The notes beneath the pieces were generated by a model. That model was given only the letters and a program-made list of their open reading frames with translations. It had not been told where the DNA came from and did not search any database. A DNA stretch of 64,000 bases from Rosistilla ulvae (GTDB taxonomy: Bacteria; Planctomycetota; Planctomycetia; Pirellulales; Pirellulaceae). The number at the start of each line of letters is the position of its first letter. Within the stretch, counting starts at the first letter, position 1. Of this stretch, positions 47,720-57,174 are shown one piece after another. A program made the translations under genes and the position numbers. The stretch lies in the NCBI RefSeq assembly GCF_007741475.1, contig NZ_CP036261.1, forward strand, positions 992,001 to 1,056,000, given 5' to 3'.

Positions 47720-49297
47720 ATGCGAAGAATTTGCTCACGTTTCCGCGGCTTCACCCTACTCTATTTGCTGATTCTAGGAATTCCGGCTTGGGGCGGTGAT
47801 GAGGCGGCGTTGCACGAGCGGGTGGATGAAATCATTGGGGATTCGTTGGGTGATGAACCTGCAGCGGCAATCGCCGACGACGCGGAATTCTTTCGTCGCG
47901 TTTGGCTCGATCTCGCAGGGACGATCCCTCCCGCGGAAGCGACACGCAAATTTTTAGCCGATCCTTCTACAGACAAACGCAGTCGCGCAATCGACCAACT
48001 GTTGGCAGCGCCAACCTATGTGACCCGCATGCAGCAGGCGTTTCATGTGATGTTGATGGAACGCCGGGGCGATCACGAGTCGTGGCAGAAGTTCTTGGAG
48101 CTTGCGTTTAAAGAAAACAAGTCATGGGACAGCATGGTGCGGGCGATGTTAGAACCGCAGCCTTCGCACGAAAGCCATCAAGGCGCTTCGTTCTTCTTGA
48201 CGAAGAGGCTGGAAAAGTATGGACAGAATCCAATCGATCATCCCGGACTGACGAGCGACATCGGTCGATTGTTCCTAGGAGTCGATCTGCAATGTGCCCA
48301 GTGCCATGACCATCTCCTTGTAGACGAATACAAGCAGCTGGATTTCCAAGGGTTGCTGGCCGTCACACAAACGCTCAAACCCGCGAAGGGTGGTCCGATC
48401 CCGTTGGTTGCTGAAAAGCCGCTGACCGAGAAGTTGGAGTTTGTGTCGGTATTCGAATCGTCCTCCGTGGCAACGGGACCACGTATTCCGTTTGGCAAGG
48501 AGTTTGAAATACCCAGCGAATTGCCCGAGGATCGCGACTACAGCCCATTGGGGCTGGTCGCCAACGAATTGCCCACCGCAACGAACCCTCCGTTTTCTCG
48601 AAACATTGCCAACCGCATCTGGCATTTAATGCTCGGTCGCGGGCTTGTCGAACCGTTGGATTCGCATCACGCCGACAATCTCCCATCGCATCCGGAGCTG
48701 CTAGAGTTGTTGGCGGCGGAATTGGCGGCGCATCAGTTTGATCTGAAATGGCTGTTCCGGGAGATTGCACTCAGCGATACCTACCAACGCAGCAGTCGCA
48801 TCGTGGATGCCAACACGGACATCCAAGAAATCCAGCCAGATCAATATCAAGTGGCGATTCCCAAGCGTCTTTCCGCGGAACAAGCGGTTACCAGTTTTGC
48901 GGAGGCGATTGGAGCGGGGAGGGATGAAGACGAACGATCGGAATTCATCTCACGACTGAAACCGCTGTTTGTTGCCGCCTTGGCCAACCCGGCTCGCGAG
49001 CATGAAGACCACCGTCATCCCTCGGTGCGGAGTGCTCTGTTTTTTGCTAATGACAAGGAGGTGCTTGCGGCGATAGAGCGTCAGCCAGGCAACTTGATCG
49101 ACCGATTAATGGCGATCGAAGAGGAAACCGCTTTGGCGGACGAATTGTATTTGTCGGTTGTTAGTCGTTTTCCCAGCGACGAAGAGCGAACAGAACTTGC
49201 GGCTTTCCTAACCGTTCCCGCGGATCAACGCGAAGCCCATCTGCGGCACTGGATATGGGCGTTGTTGGCATCCACGGAATTCAATGTGAATCACTGA
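47720..49297 (+). CDS. DUF1549/DUF1553 protein (short form)
   Basis: 525 residues. Signal peptide (MRRICSRFRGFTLLYLLILGIPAWG), then DUF1549 with FFRRVWLDLAGTIPPAEATRKFL and the CxxCH motif in LQCAQCHDHLLVDEYKQLDF near 192-196. DUF1553 is represented by NPPFSRNIANRIWHLMLGRGLVEPLDSHHADNLPSHPELL. It lacks the N-terminal PSD1 cytochrome domain of its neighbour. First gene of a unit with DUF1501 and a WD40 protein. Confidence 0.93.
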   Translation: MRRICSRFRGFTLLYLLILGIPAWGGDEAALHERVDEIIGDSLGDEPAAAIADDAEFFRRVWLDLAGTIPPAEATRKFLADPSTDKRSRAIDQLLAAPTYVTRMQQAFHVMLMERRGDHESWQKFLELAFKENKSWDSMVRAMLEPQPSHESHQGASFFLTKRLEKYGQNPIDHPGLTSDIGRLFLGVDLQCAQCHDHLLVDEYKQLDFQGLLAVTQTLKPAKGGPIPLVAEKPLTEKLEFVSVFESSSVATGPRIPFGKEFEIPSELPEDRDYSPLGLVANELPTATNPPFSRNIANRIWHLMLGRGLVEPLDSHHADNLPSHPELLELLAAELAAHQFDLKWLFREIALSDTYQRSSRIVDANTDIQEIQPDQYQVAIPKRLSAEQAVTSFAEAIGAGRDEDERSEFISRLKPLFVAALANPAREHEDHRHPSVRSALFFANDKEVLAAIERQPGNLIDRLMAIEEETALADELYLSVVSRFPSDEERTELAAFLTVPADQREAHLRHWIWALLASTEFNVNH

Positions 49298-49423
49298 AAG
49301 ATCGCAAACCCGGATTCTACGAGAAACTCAAAGAAAGGCTCCGATGAATGAGATGCGTTAAAGTCTAAAGGATCGCACCGAATAGGAACCACTGTTACTC
49401 TCGGATCTCGAACGAAAAACACT

Positions 49424-50701
49424 ATGTCTAAATCACCTCTTTGCCGTACGCACGAACATCGACTGTCGCGTCGTCGCTTATTGGGCGCCGGTGCCGCGAC
49501 GCTAGGCCTGGGCAGCATGTTGCGGCCTGTTGTCGCCGAGGACCTCCGCGACAAAGACCGGCAAGTTTTGTGCATTTGGCTCGACGGAGGGATGAGTCAA
49601 TTGGAGAGTTGGGATCCGAAACCGAACACGCAATTTGGAGGACCTTTCCGAGCGATCCCGACGTCGGTACCTGGGATTCACATCTCGGAACTGTTTCCGA
49701 AAACGGCGTTGCAAATGCATCACTTGGCGATCCTCCGCAGCGTTCACACGCAGGACAATAGTCATTCGGCGGGTGTGGCGCGGATTAATCGTGGCGATCC
49801 CAAGAATCGCGGCGTCGTCTATCCGTATTTAGGATCGGCAGTCGCCAAGCTGATGGGACCAACGCGAACCGGCCTGCCACCGTATGTCTGGGTCAAACCG
49901 GGCAGCGGCGGATTCAAAACCGCCGATGCCGGCTTCCTCGGCCCAGCATACGGCGCACTTGCGCTGGGAGACGCCAAGCCGCCCGCCAATCTGCTGCCCC
50001 ATCCTTCGTTGACTGCCGAAGAATACCAACTGAGGCAGGAGCTTCGCACGCGATTCAACGAACGTTTCGGCCAACAACGGTTCAACAATGAGGTGGCGGC
50101 CGATACCAGTGTTTATGAGATCGCGCAAACCTTGATGCGGCGAATGGATCTGTTTGATGAGTCGAAAGTCTCGGCGAAAGATGTCGAGCGTTACGGCAGT
50201 CATGAATTAGGGCGTCATATGTTGATGGGGCGCCGATTAATCGAAGCGGGCGTACGCTTTGTCAAAGTGAATTCGTACCATTGGGACAGCCACGGTGATC
50301 ACTTTAATGCCAGCGATTGTCTGCATCGGCAATTCGATCAACCCTTCGCCGCCCTGATTGAAGATCTCGCCGACCGAAGTTTATTGGACAATGTATTGGT
50401 CATCGTGTTGAGTGAATTTGGACGTACCCCACGCATCAACTCCCACTGCGGCCGCGACCACTGGCCCGAAGCATGGTCGGTGGCGATGGCTGGCTGCGGA
50501 TTGCAGAAGGGAGCTGTCGTTGGGGCGACCAACGATCTGGGGACGTTTGTCGAAGGTCCGGAGCACGATATCGGTCACCTGTTCCACACCTGGTTCCAGG
50601 CGCTCGGCATTCCCCAAGATCACATGGAATACATCAACCAGGGGCAACCGTTGCCCGTTGCCCATGACGACTTTGGCGCGGTTACCGAATTGCTCTCTTA
50701 A
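49424..50701 (+). CDS. DUF1501 protein with Tat-type signal
   Basis: 425 residues. Tat signal RLSRRRLLGAGAATLGLGSM. DUF1501 features: QVLCIWLDGGMSQLESWDPKP, VHTQDNSHSAG, LGRHMLMGRRLIEAGVRFVKV, LSEFGRTPRINSHCGRDHWPEAWS. It follows the DUF1549 gene by 126 bases and precedes the WD40 gene by a few bases, consistent with one transcript. Confidence 0.95.
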   Translation: MSKSPLCRTHEHRLSRRRLLGAGAATLGLGSMLRPVVAEDLRDKDRQVLCIWLDGGMSQLESWDPKPNTQFGGPFRAIPTSVPGIHISELFPKTALQMHHLAILRSVHTQDNSHSAGVARINRGDPKNRGVVYPYLGSAVAKLMGPTRTGLPPYVWVKPGSGGFKTADAGFLGPAYGALALGDAKPPANLLPHPSLTAEEYQLRQELRTRFNERFGQQRFNNEVAADTSVYEIAQTLMRRMDLFDESKVSAKDVERYGSHELGRHMLMGRRLIEAGVRFVKVNSYHWDSHGDHFNASDCLHRQFDQPFAALIEDLADRSLLDNVLVIVLSEFGRTPRINSHCGRDHWPEAWSVAMAGCGLQKGAVVGATNDLGTFVEGPEHDIGHLFHTWFQALGIPQDHMEYINQGQPLPVAHDDFGAVTELLS

Positions 50702-50717
50702 TGGGATGTTTACTCTG

Positions 50718-51833
50718 ATGGCTGACAGTCAACAAAAACAATCAACCGCCGATTCGCCGCCGTTGACGCTGCAACCGATTGGCGACCCGATCTTCTACGA
50801 CCGCGTTCTGTGGGAGGCTCGCTTTTCTCCCCAGGGGCGATGGCTCGTTGGCGTTGGCCAAGATGCAAAGATCGTGCGATGGACGGTGGGCGATTCGACC
50901 GACGAAAATCCTACAGGTCTCACGGCTGCCGAATCGCTGACTGGACACAACGGCTGGCTCACCGGAATGGTGTTCCATCCAACGCTGGAGCATCTATTTA
51001 CAGTCGATTCGTGGGGCCAGTTGGCCTGTTATCCGTACGCGCAAGCCACTGCCAGCGAACCGCTTTGGAAACTCCCGGCCGCCCACGACGGATGGATCCG
51101 TGCGATTGCGATCCATAACTCGGGAGCGCAGATCGCGACTTCCGGAAACGATGGCGTCGTTCGATTGTGGTCGACCGGCGATGGAGCGAAAGTGTCCGAA
51201 TGGACGCATGGATCGAAGGTGATGAGCTTGGCGTTTGCTCCCGACGGCAAGAGCCTCGTTTCAGGCGATCTGTTTGGCGTGATCCGACAATGGGACCTGG
51301 AGAGGGGCGAAGTCGTCCGTGAGATAAGTGCTGCTCCGCTCTACCAAAAACACAACAATCAAGAATGCGGGGGCGTACGTCGGCTGGTCTTCAGCCCTCG
51401 CGGGGATCGCTTGGCGGCAATCGGTCAAAAGGAACCTCGCGGCGGTTTTGCCACTGGCATTCCATGTGTGATGGTCTTCGATTGGGAAACGGGGACTGTC
51501 GAACGAGAAATGCCTGTCGGCGACAGAAACGACGGATTTGCCTACGATGCGATCTTCCATCGGTCGGGACATCTTATTGCATGTTCGTCGGCGTTCCCGC
51601 GAAAGGGCCCCCTTTGGCTTTGGCACCCTGAGGAGGAAGAAGCCGCGTTGATCGACAAGAAGCTGAGCAATGGATTCTCGCTAAGTCCACATCCCGATGG
51701 CAAACGCGTTGCGTTGTTGATTTGCAACGCTCCCAACGGCAATGGCCGCGGTTTAAAAGGAGGAGAGTACCCGGGGGGCAGTTCTCGGATCCACTTGATG
51801 CAAATAACGCCCCAGGAGGCGAACGATCGTTGA
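50718..51833 (+). CDS. WD40-repeat protein
   Basis: About 371 residues from the ATG at 50718; another in-frame ATG is at 50706. At least five WD40-like blades are visible: ARFSPQGRWLVGVGQDAKIVRW, GNDGVVRLW, APDGKSLVSGDLFGVIRQW, RRLVFSPRGDRLAAIG, LSNGFSLSPHPDGKRVALLIC. No signal peptide, so cytoplasmic or anchored by partners. In planctomycetes such proteins commonly follow DUF1549/DUF1501 genes; a scaffold role for the unit is inference. Confidence 0.9.
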   Translation: MADSQQKQSTADSPPLTLQPIGDPIFYDRVLWEARFSPQGRWLVGVGQDAKIVRWTVGDSTDENPTGLTAAESLTGHNGWLTGMVFHPTLEHLFTVDSWGQLACYPYAQATASEPLWKLPAAHDGWIRAIAIHNSGAQIATSGNDGVVRLWSTGDGAKVSEWTHGSKVMSLAFAPDGKSLVSGDLFGVIRQWDLERGEVVREISAAPLYQKHNNQECGGVRRLVFSPRGDRLAAIGQKEPRGGFATGIPCVMVFDWETGTVEREMPVGDRNDGFAYDAIFHRSGHLIACSSAFPRKGPLWLWHPEEEEAALIDKKLSNGFSLSPHPDGKRVALLICNAPNGNGRGLKGGEYPGGSSRIHLMQITPQEANDR

Positions 51834-52160
51834 TGCGAGTTGGGACGTTACCTACGATCGGCCCTCGCTGATGACCGATCTTGGCCGAACACCGCTCGTC
51901 CCGCTTCCGCTGGGCGATACGAATCTGGAGTTGCGTACGGAATCGCCTTGGTGTTGTCTTGTCATTCGGAAAATGACCTCGCCCCCTTCCCTGCCGTTCG
52001 CAAACGAATAGAGAAACGACACGCAGGGCTGTTTGCATTCGTTTTTGCCTGCCGCTGTGCATTCCTGCCAGCGATCGCCTCGGCACTTCGGATCGCGACG
52101 TTTGCCTTGGGCTGATAGACTGCAATTTGCAGTCAACCAATCGCCCTCTTCTCCTCTACG
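51834..52160. other. Intergenic, no feature recognised
   Basis: Between the WD40 gene and the radical SAM gene on the same strand. Small frames exist but carry no signals; no terminator hairpin with T-run seen. Confidence 0.4.
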
Positions 52161-53228
52161 TTGCTTCCGATGCGCCACGGATCCGAGCTCGACCCGCCCA
52201 ATCGCTTCGAATCGATTCGTCGCGAGCTGGATCTTGGACAGATGGAGTGGGACCAAGAGCATCTGGCCGCTCACGAACGGCGGGAGATCGAGTATCTGCC
52301 CGACGATTCGAAGTCGATCGTGTCGGAAAACAAATCGCCCGACATCCCGTTCCGCTACAGCGTGAATCCCTATCGCGGCTGTGCTCACGGTTGCTCTTAT
52401 TGTTACGCCCGGAACACGCACGAGTTTCTTGGCTTCAACGCGGGGCTCGACTTTGAGACCAAGATCATGGTCAAGCACAAAGCGCCGCAGTTGCTGGAAA
52501 CGTTCCTGAATCGCAAGTCGTACCAGCCGGAGACCATCAGTTTTTCCGGCGTGACCGATTGTTATCAGCCGGCGGAGCGACAGTTCCGGTTGACGCGTCA
52601 ATGCCTGGAGGTTGCCTTGCGATACCAGCAACCCGTTGGGATCGTGAGCAAAAATGCGTTGGTCGTCCGCGACCTGGATCTGCTGCAGTTATTGGCCGCT
52701 CAGAATTTGGTCCACGTTTATCTGTCGATCACAACGCTGCAGCCCGAACTGGCCCGGGCGATGGAACCGCGGACCAGCATCCCCACGGCGCGGCTGCGTG
52801 CAGTCCGAATGCTCGCCGAAGCGGGCGTGCCGGTTGGCGTGATGGTCGCTCCGGTAATCCCTGGCCTGAACGATTCGGAGATCCCCGCGATCCTCGATCA
52901 AGCGCGACAGGCGGGAGCCGCGACGGCAAACTTTATACTGCTGCGACTGCCGCTGACGGTCGAGCCCGTGTTTCGCGAATGGTTGCAACGAACGCAGCCC
53001 GAGAAGCAGGAATTGATCGAAGCCCGCGTCCGCCAGACACGCGACGGTTCGATGTACGATTCGCAGTGGAATCAACGCATGCGTGGCTCGGGACCAATCG
53101 CTGAACAGATCAAACAAATGTTTCAGCTGTTCGCAAAAAAGCATGGCTTAGACAAACCACTACCTCCAGTCGATAGCACTCGGTTCAAGAATCCCAACGC
53201 CGGCCCTCAACAGATGGATCTGTTTTAG
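52161..53228 (+). CDS. Radical SAM protein of the SPL-like (PA0069/Rv2578c) family
   Basis: 355 residues; the ATG at 52170 is an alternative start. Cluster motif CAHGCSYC (RGCAHGCSYCYAR) with three cysteines around residues 74-81. KSPDIPFRYSVNPYRG, SFSGVTDCYQPAERQFRLTRQ, and VMVAPVIPGLNDSEIPAIL belong to the family related to spore photoproduct lyase. Activity undetermined; single gene, no partner nearby. Confidence 0.9.
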   Translation: MLPMRHGSELDPPNRFESIRRELDLGQMEWDQEHLAAHERREIEYLPDDSKSIVSENKSPDIPFRYSVNPYRGCAHGCSYCYARNTHEFLGFNAGLDFETKIMVKHKAPQLLETFLNRKSYQPETISFSGVTDCYQPAERQFRLTRQCLEVALRYQQPVGIVSKNALVVRDLDLLQLLAAQNLVHVYLSITTLQPELARAMEPRTSIPTARLRAVRMLAEAGVPVGVMVAPVIPGLNDSEIPAILDQARQAGAATANFILLRLPLTVEPVFREWLQRTQPEKQELIEARVRQTRDGSMYDSQWNQRMRGSGPIAEQIKQMFQLFAKKHGLDKPLPPVDSTRFKNPNAGPQQMDLF

Positions 53229-54220
53229 TAGAGCACCGATTCCAAAAAGTCAAAGCTGTTGGCAGCGTCCAAAAGCAAGCCCGCGGATGGCATCGCAATT
53301 GCCACTGCGGAGACCTCGCGTTGAATCGCGTGTGGCCCTACGAACTTGGTGTGTAGTCCTGGCTTAGAATTCCGGCGGCTTACACCGCCGGCAAGTCTTG
53401 TGTCGGCCTCCGGCCTGCTCTTGTTGGGATAGTTTTGACCCTTGGTGATCGGACCAACAAAAAGCCCGGAGGGCGATACATGATCTGCCGGTGGCATAAG
53501 CCACCGGAATCCGAGATCGCGAATCCCAACAAAGCCCGGAGGGCGACATACTCGCCCACTGTGCCGCCCTTCAAACGGTGTCCTTCTCGCAGCGAGATGC
53601 ATTCCGGCGACGCGTGACGCCGGAATGTCGTGTGCCGGCCTGGGCCGAGTGCTCGCGGCGATCAAACCGGAACGAAGCCGCGGTAGCGGCGACCGCATAA
53701 AGCCTGCGGCGCGAGCCGCATGTCCGGGACGAAAATGGCCGCGTGCGAGCCCCGGGTAGGGGCGACAGATTACAGATGCTGTCGCCCCTTACCGGGGCTT
53801 TGTGTTGTTTTGCGAATTGCGATCCTGCGGCTGGCGCTGCAGGCTTTATGCGATCGCCGCATCCGCGGCTTAGATCTCCACGCTGCTGCATGTTCAAGTC
53901 CCCCTGCCAGCCTCCTGCCTCCGACTTTCAACAGCGTTGCAACCTGTCAACGCACAAACCTCGAGGCGGACGGCGGCAATTCGGATCAGTTTCGACGATC
54001 TCGGTTTTGTTTCGACTGCTTCCGCCCAAAGGCTTTGAAGTGAGGAATTACCGGGGTTAGGATTGTGGCTCCCCCCCAGTACACCGTCGCCGGATTTCCC
54101 AAGTCGATTGGCAATTCACAATGCTGTCGAAGACCATTGCCCGCGACGGAAGCTGCCCCCGTCAGACGCCGTGTTGCGTTTGATTCTCGCCGTTAACCAC
54201 TTTCATCAGGGAACGTTCCT
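53229..54220. other. Large repeat-rich intergenic region
   Basis: Contains the CCGGCGGCTTACACCGCCGG palindrome at about 53374-53393, followed by CTTGTGTCGGCCTCCGGCC, a unit also found at 56990-57030; GCCCGGAGGGCGA at about 53464 and 53537; GGTGGCATAAGCCACC near 53490; and the long hairpin at 53748-53799. No gene-like frame is supported. Confidence 0.55.
53748..53799. terminator. Long hairpin, terminator-like
   Basis: Arms of 21 bases (53748-53768 and 53779-53799) match with only two mismatches around a 10-base loop, followed by a T-rich stretch (TTGTGTTGTTTTG). It may stop transcription or be a REP-type palindrome. Confidence 0.55.
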
Positions 54221-56758
54221 TTGAAAACTCGACGCCTAGTTTTTGAACACCTTTCACGAATCCATGGCGTTGCGCGAGCGACGTGTCTGTTGCTGATGAT
54301 CAGCTGCATCGGCGCGTCCGCGTATGGCGATGACGATCTTCCCGGCGGTGGTCAGGCGACTCCGGTCGATTCGATCGCGTTGCCCGCCGGGTTCCGCGCT
54401 CAATTGCTGCGGTCAGCGGAAAAAGGGGAAGGGTCGTGGGTCAGCATGACGTTCGACGATCGAGGCCGAGTGATTCTGGGACGCGACAAACGAGGCGTGG
54501 TCAGGTTGACGTTTAGCGACGATCGTGGGCAAGTCGACCAATTCGAAGTGATCGAAAACACACTCAAGCATTGCCGTGGGATCCTCTGGGCACACGACAG
54601 CCTGTATGTGTGTGCGACAAACAACAGCGGGTTCTACCGGCTGCGCGACACCAACGGGGATGACCAGTTTGATTCGGTCCAGGAGCTGATGCCGTTCGAT
54701 TACCAGAGTCGTTACGGGCACGGGCCCAATCAAATTGTGCTGGGCCCCGACAACATGCTGTATGTTGTCAACGGCAACGACGTGGCGTTCCCGGAGGGCT
54801 TTGCCGCCGACTCGCCTTACCGAGATCCTGAGGACGACCACCTGTTGCCCGAACCCCGCGACACAGTGGAAGACATTCGCGTGGGGTACGTTGCGAAGAC
54901 CGATCCCGAAGGCAAGAACAGGGAGATCGTTGCCGGAGGTTTCCGCAACCAGTTCGATGTCGCCTTCAACGCCGACGGCGAAATGTTCACCTACGACGCG
55001 GATATGGAATGGGATGTCGGCCTGCCATGGTACCGCCCGACCCGGTTGAATCACGTCGTCTCCGGCGGCGAATACGGTTGGCGATGGGGAACGGGCAAAT
55101 GGCCGGACTACTTCGCCGACAGCCTGCCCACTACGCTCGATACCGGACTGGGGTCGCCCACGGGGCTTGAGTTCGGCACGCGGTCTCAGTTTCCGCCGGC
55201 ATATCGTGAGTCGCTGTTTATGGGCGACTGGCAGCACGGCCGCATCTTTCAAGTCGAATTGACACCTCGCGGTGCCAGCTACGGCGGACAATACAAAGTG
55301 TTCCTTGAAGGTGGCGCATTAAACGTCTGCGATCTGACGTTCGGTCCCGATGGAGCGATGTACTTCATCACCGGTGGACGCGGTTCGCAATCGGGACTGT
55401 ATCGAGTGACCTACGAAGGCCCGGAAGTCGCGGCACCATCGCTCGACGCCGAACAAACCGATCAGGCACAGGCATCGGCTGCAGCCCGGAAGGTGCGACA
55501 CCAGTTAGAACAATGGCACAAGCGGAGCGATGCAGACGCCAAGGCGATCGACTTCATCTGGCCTCACCTGAACAGCGACGATCGCTGGCTGCGATTTGCG
55601 GCACGGCTCGCCATTGAACGTCAGGACTTGGAGTTGTGGCGCGAGCGAGCGTTGAACGAATCGCAACCGAAAGCGTCGATTGCCGCGCTGTTGGCGTTGG
55701 CACACCGAGGGCGTGCGGAGGATCAGTCCCAGCTATTGACGGCGCTGGGGCGAGTGCCGCTGGCGTCGTTGGGCCGTGAAGATCTGCTGGATGCGCTGCG
55801 GGTTTGGCAATTGAGCTTCATTCGCCAGGGAGAGCCTTCGGAATCAGACCGCGCAAAAGTGCTGTCGCAACTCAGCCCATTGTATCCACAGACAAGCGGT
55901 TACGTGAATCGTGAGTTGTGCAGTTTGCTGATCTACCTGCAAGCACCCGACGTGGTACCGCGGACGGTTGAATTGATCCGGGCTGCAATCAGTCAGGAAG
56001 ACATGCTCTATTATTCGCAACGGCTAGCTCGCGTCTCCGAAGGCTGGACAAACGAAACGCGGGAGGCCTTTTTTGATTCGCTGTTGGCGGCTCGTCGCTT
56101 TCAAGGAGGTAAATTGTTGAGCGTCTCGCTGCAACAAATCCATGAAGATGCGATTGGCACATTAACCGAAGCGGAGAAGGAACATCTGAAACCACGACTA
56201 GATATGTTGGCAACCGCGACTGATGGACCGAGCGAAGACGAGGCAGCTTCCGCCTCGTTTGTTAAACAATGGACGTGGGAGGAATTGGAAGCCGAGTTGC
56301 CACGGACACGTCAGGGGCGGTCATGGGAACAGGGCCGCGCCGCGTTGGCCAAAGCACAGTGCGTGAAGTGTCATCGCGTGAGCGAACAGGGAAGTCCCAC
56401 CGGCCCCGATCTAACTCACGTCGGACGCCGCTTCGACGAACGGGCGTTGCTGGAATCGATCGTTCAGCCGTCGAAAGTGATCGACGAGAAGTATCGCCTG
56501 AGCAGCTATTTGATGGACAGCGGCAATCTTGTCACGGGGCGACCGATCGGCGTCTCCGCCACGGTGATCACCGTCCAGACCGATTCGATGCGTGATGAAA
56601 CGGTACCGCTAAAACGCGCGGAGATCGAACAGACAACGCCAAGCGGTCTGTCGCCGATGCCGTCGGGGCTGATGAACGTGCTAACGCTCGACGAGATACT
56701 CGACCTCATCGCCTACCTAAGATCCAGCGGCGATCCGCAAGCGGAGGCTTTTCAATAG
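54221..56758 (+). CDS. PVC-type secreted dehydrogenase with C-terminal haem domain
   Basis: 845 residues from a TTG at 54221 with AGGGAA ribosome site, giving a signal peptide (RATCLLLMISCIGASAYG). Residues about 45-410 form a beta-propeller resembling PQQ-dependent sugar dehydrogenase (LPAGFRAQLLRSAEKGEGSW, NQFDVAFNADGEMFTYDADM, GEYGWRWGTGKWPDYF, DLTFGPDGAMYFITGG). A helical HEAT-like part follows, and a c-type haem domain with CVKCH at about 714-718 (AQCVKCHRVSEQGSPTGPDL) and LRSSGD at the end. Such proteins are abundant in planctomycetes; extracytoplasmic oxidation of a sugar-like compound is inferred. Confidence 0.88.
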   Translation: MKTRRLVFEHLSRIHGVARATCLLLMISCIGASAYGDDDLPGGGQATPVDSIALPAGFRAQLLRSAEKGEGSWVSMTFDDRGRVILGRDKRGVVRLTFSDDRGQVDQFEVIENTLKHCRGILWAHDSLYVCATNNSGFYRLRDTNGDDQFDSVQELMPFDYQSRYGHGPNQIVLGPDNMLYVVNGNDVAFPEGFAADSPYRDPEDDHLLPEPRDTVEDIRVGYVAKTDPEGKNREIVAGGFRNQFDVAFNADGEMFTYDADMEWDVGLPWYRPTRLNHVVSGGEYGWRWGTGKWPDYFADSLPTTLDTGLGSPTGLEFGTRSQFPPAYRESLFMGDWQHGRIFQVELTPRGASYGGQYKVFLEGGALNVCDLTFGPDGAMYFITGGRGSQSGLYRVTYEGPEVAAPSLDAEQTDQAQASAAARKVRHQLEQWHKRSDADAKAIDFIWPHLNSDDRWLRFAARLAIERQDLELWRERALNESQPKASIAALLALAHRGRAEDQSQLLTALGRVPLASLGREDLLDALRVWQLSFIRQGEPSESDRAKVLSQLSPLYPQTSGYVNRELCSLLIYLQAPDVVPRTVELIRAAISQEDMLYYSQRLARVSEGWTNETREAFFDSLLAARRFQGGKLLSVSLQQIHEDAIGTLTEAEKEHLKPRLDMLATATDGPSEDEAASASFVKQWTWEELEAELPRTRQGRSWEQGRAALAKAQCVKCHRVSEQGSPTGPDLTHVGRRFDERALLESIVQPSKVIDEKYRLSSYLMDSGNLVTGRPIGVSATVITVQTDSMRDETVPLKRAEIEQTTPSGLSPMPSGLMNVLTLDEILDLIAYLRSSGDPQAEAFQ

Positions 56759-57174
56759 AGTTGGCTTGTCGCGGCTGGGCGTTTTAATCGCGAAGCGATG
56801 CCAGCATTTAGCCGTTGGGCATCAGCCCACGGAACCGTGCGTTCCCCCAAAAACTATCAGCCGCGAAGCGGCGGTAGCGCTCGGTTGCTGTCGCCGCTTC
56901 GCGGCTGATGCCGGACAAACTTGATGGGGCTACGGGCTGACGCCCGCAGCTAAATGCTGCTGCCGCTTCGCGGCTGGGCGGTATTCCATCGGCTTACGCC
57001 GCCGGCAGATCTTATGTCGGGCTCCGGCCTCTGGCTTCCACTAACGGACCCGATCGAAGACCGTTAAAATGTTGGACAACTTGCTTGCTCGCAAACCGGC
57101 CGCTGGTCCCTTCCCGTCGATCGCTCCCTTCCCCCGCGAGCGTTTGATTATTCAATTACAGAGAGGCTCTCACC
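56759..57174. repeat. REP-type palindrome array
   Basis: Non-coding. Contains GTTGGGCATCAGCCCAC, AGCCGCGAAGCGGCGG and inverted CGCCGCTTCGCGGCTG (about 56870-56908), GGGCTGACGCCCGCAGCTAA and CTGCCGCTTCGCGGCTGG, then the CGGCTTACGCCGCCGGCAG unit (56990). The end leads into the epimerase gene, which has a GAGAGG ribosome site before its TTG. Confidence 0.7.
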
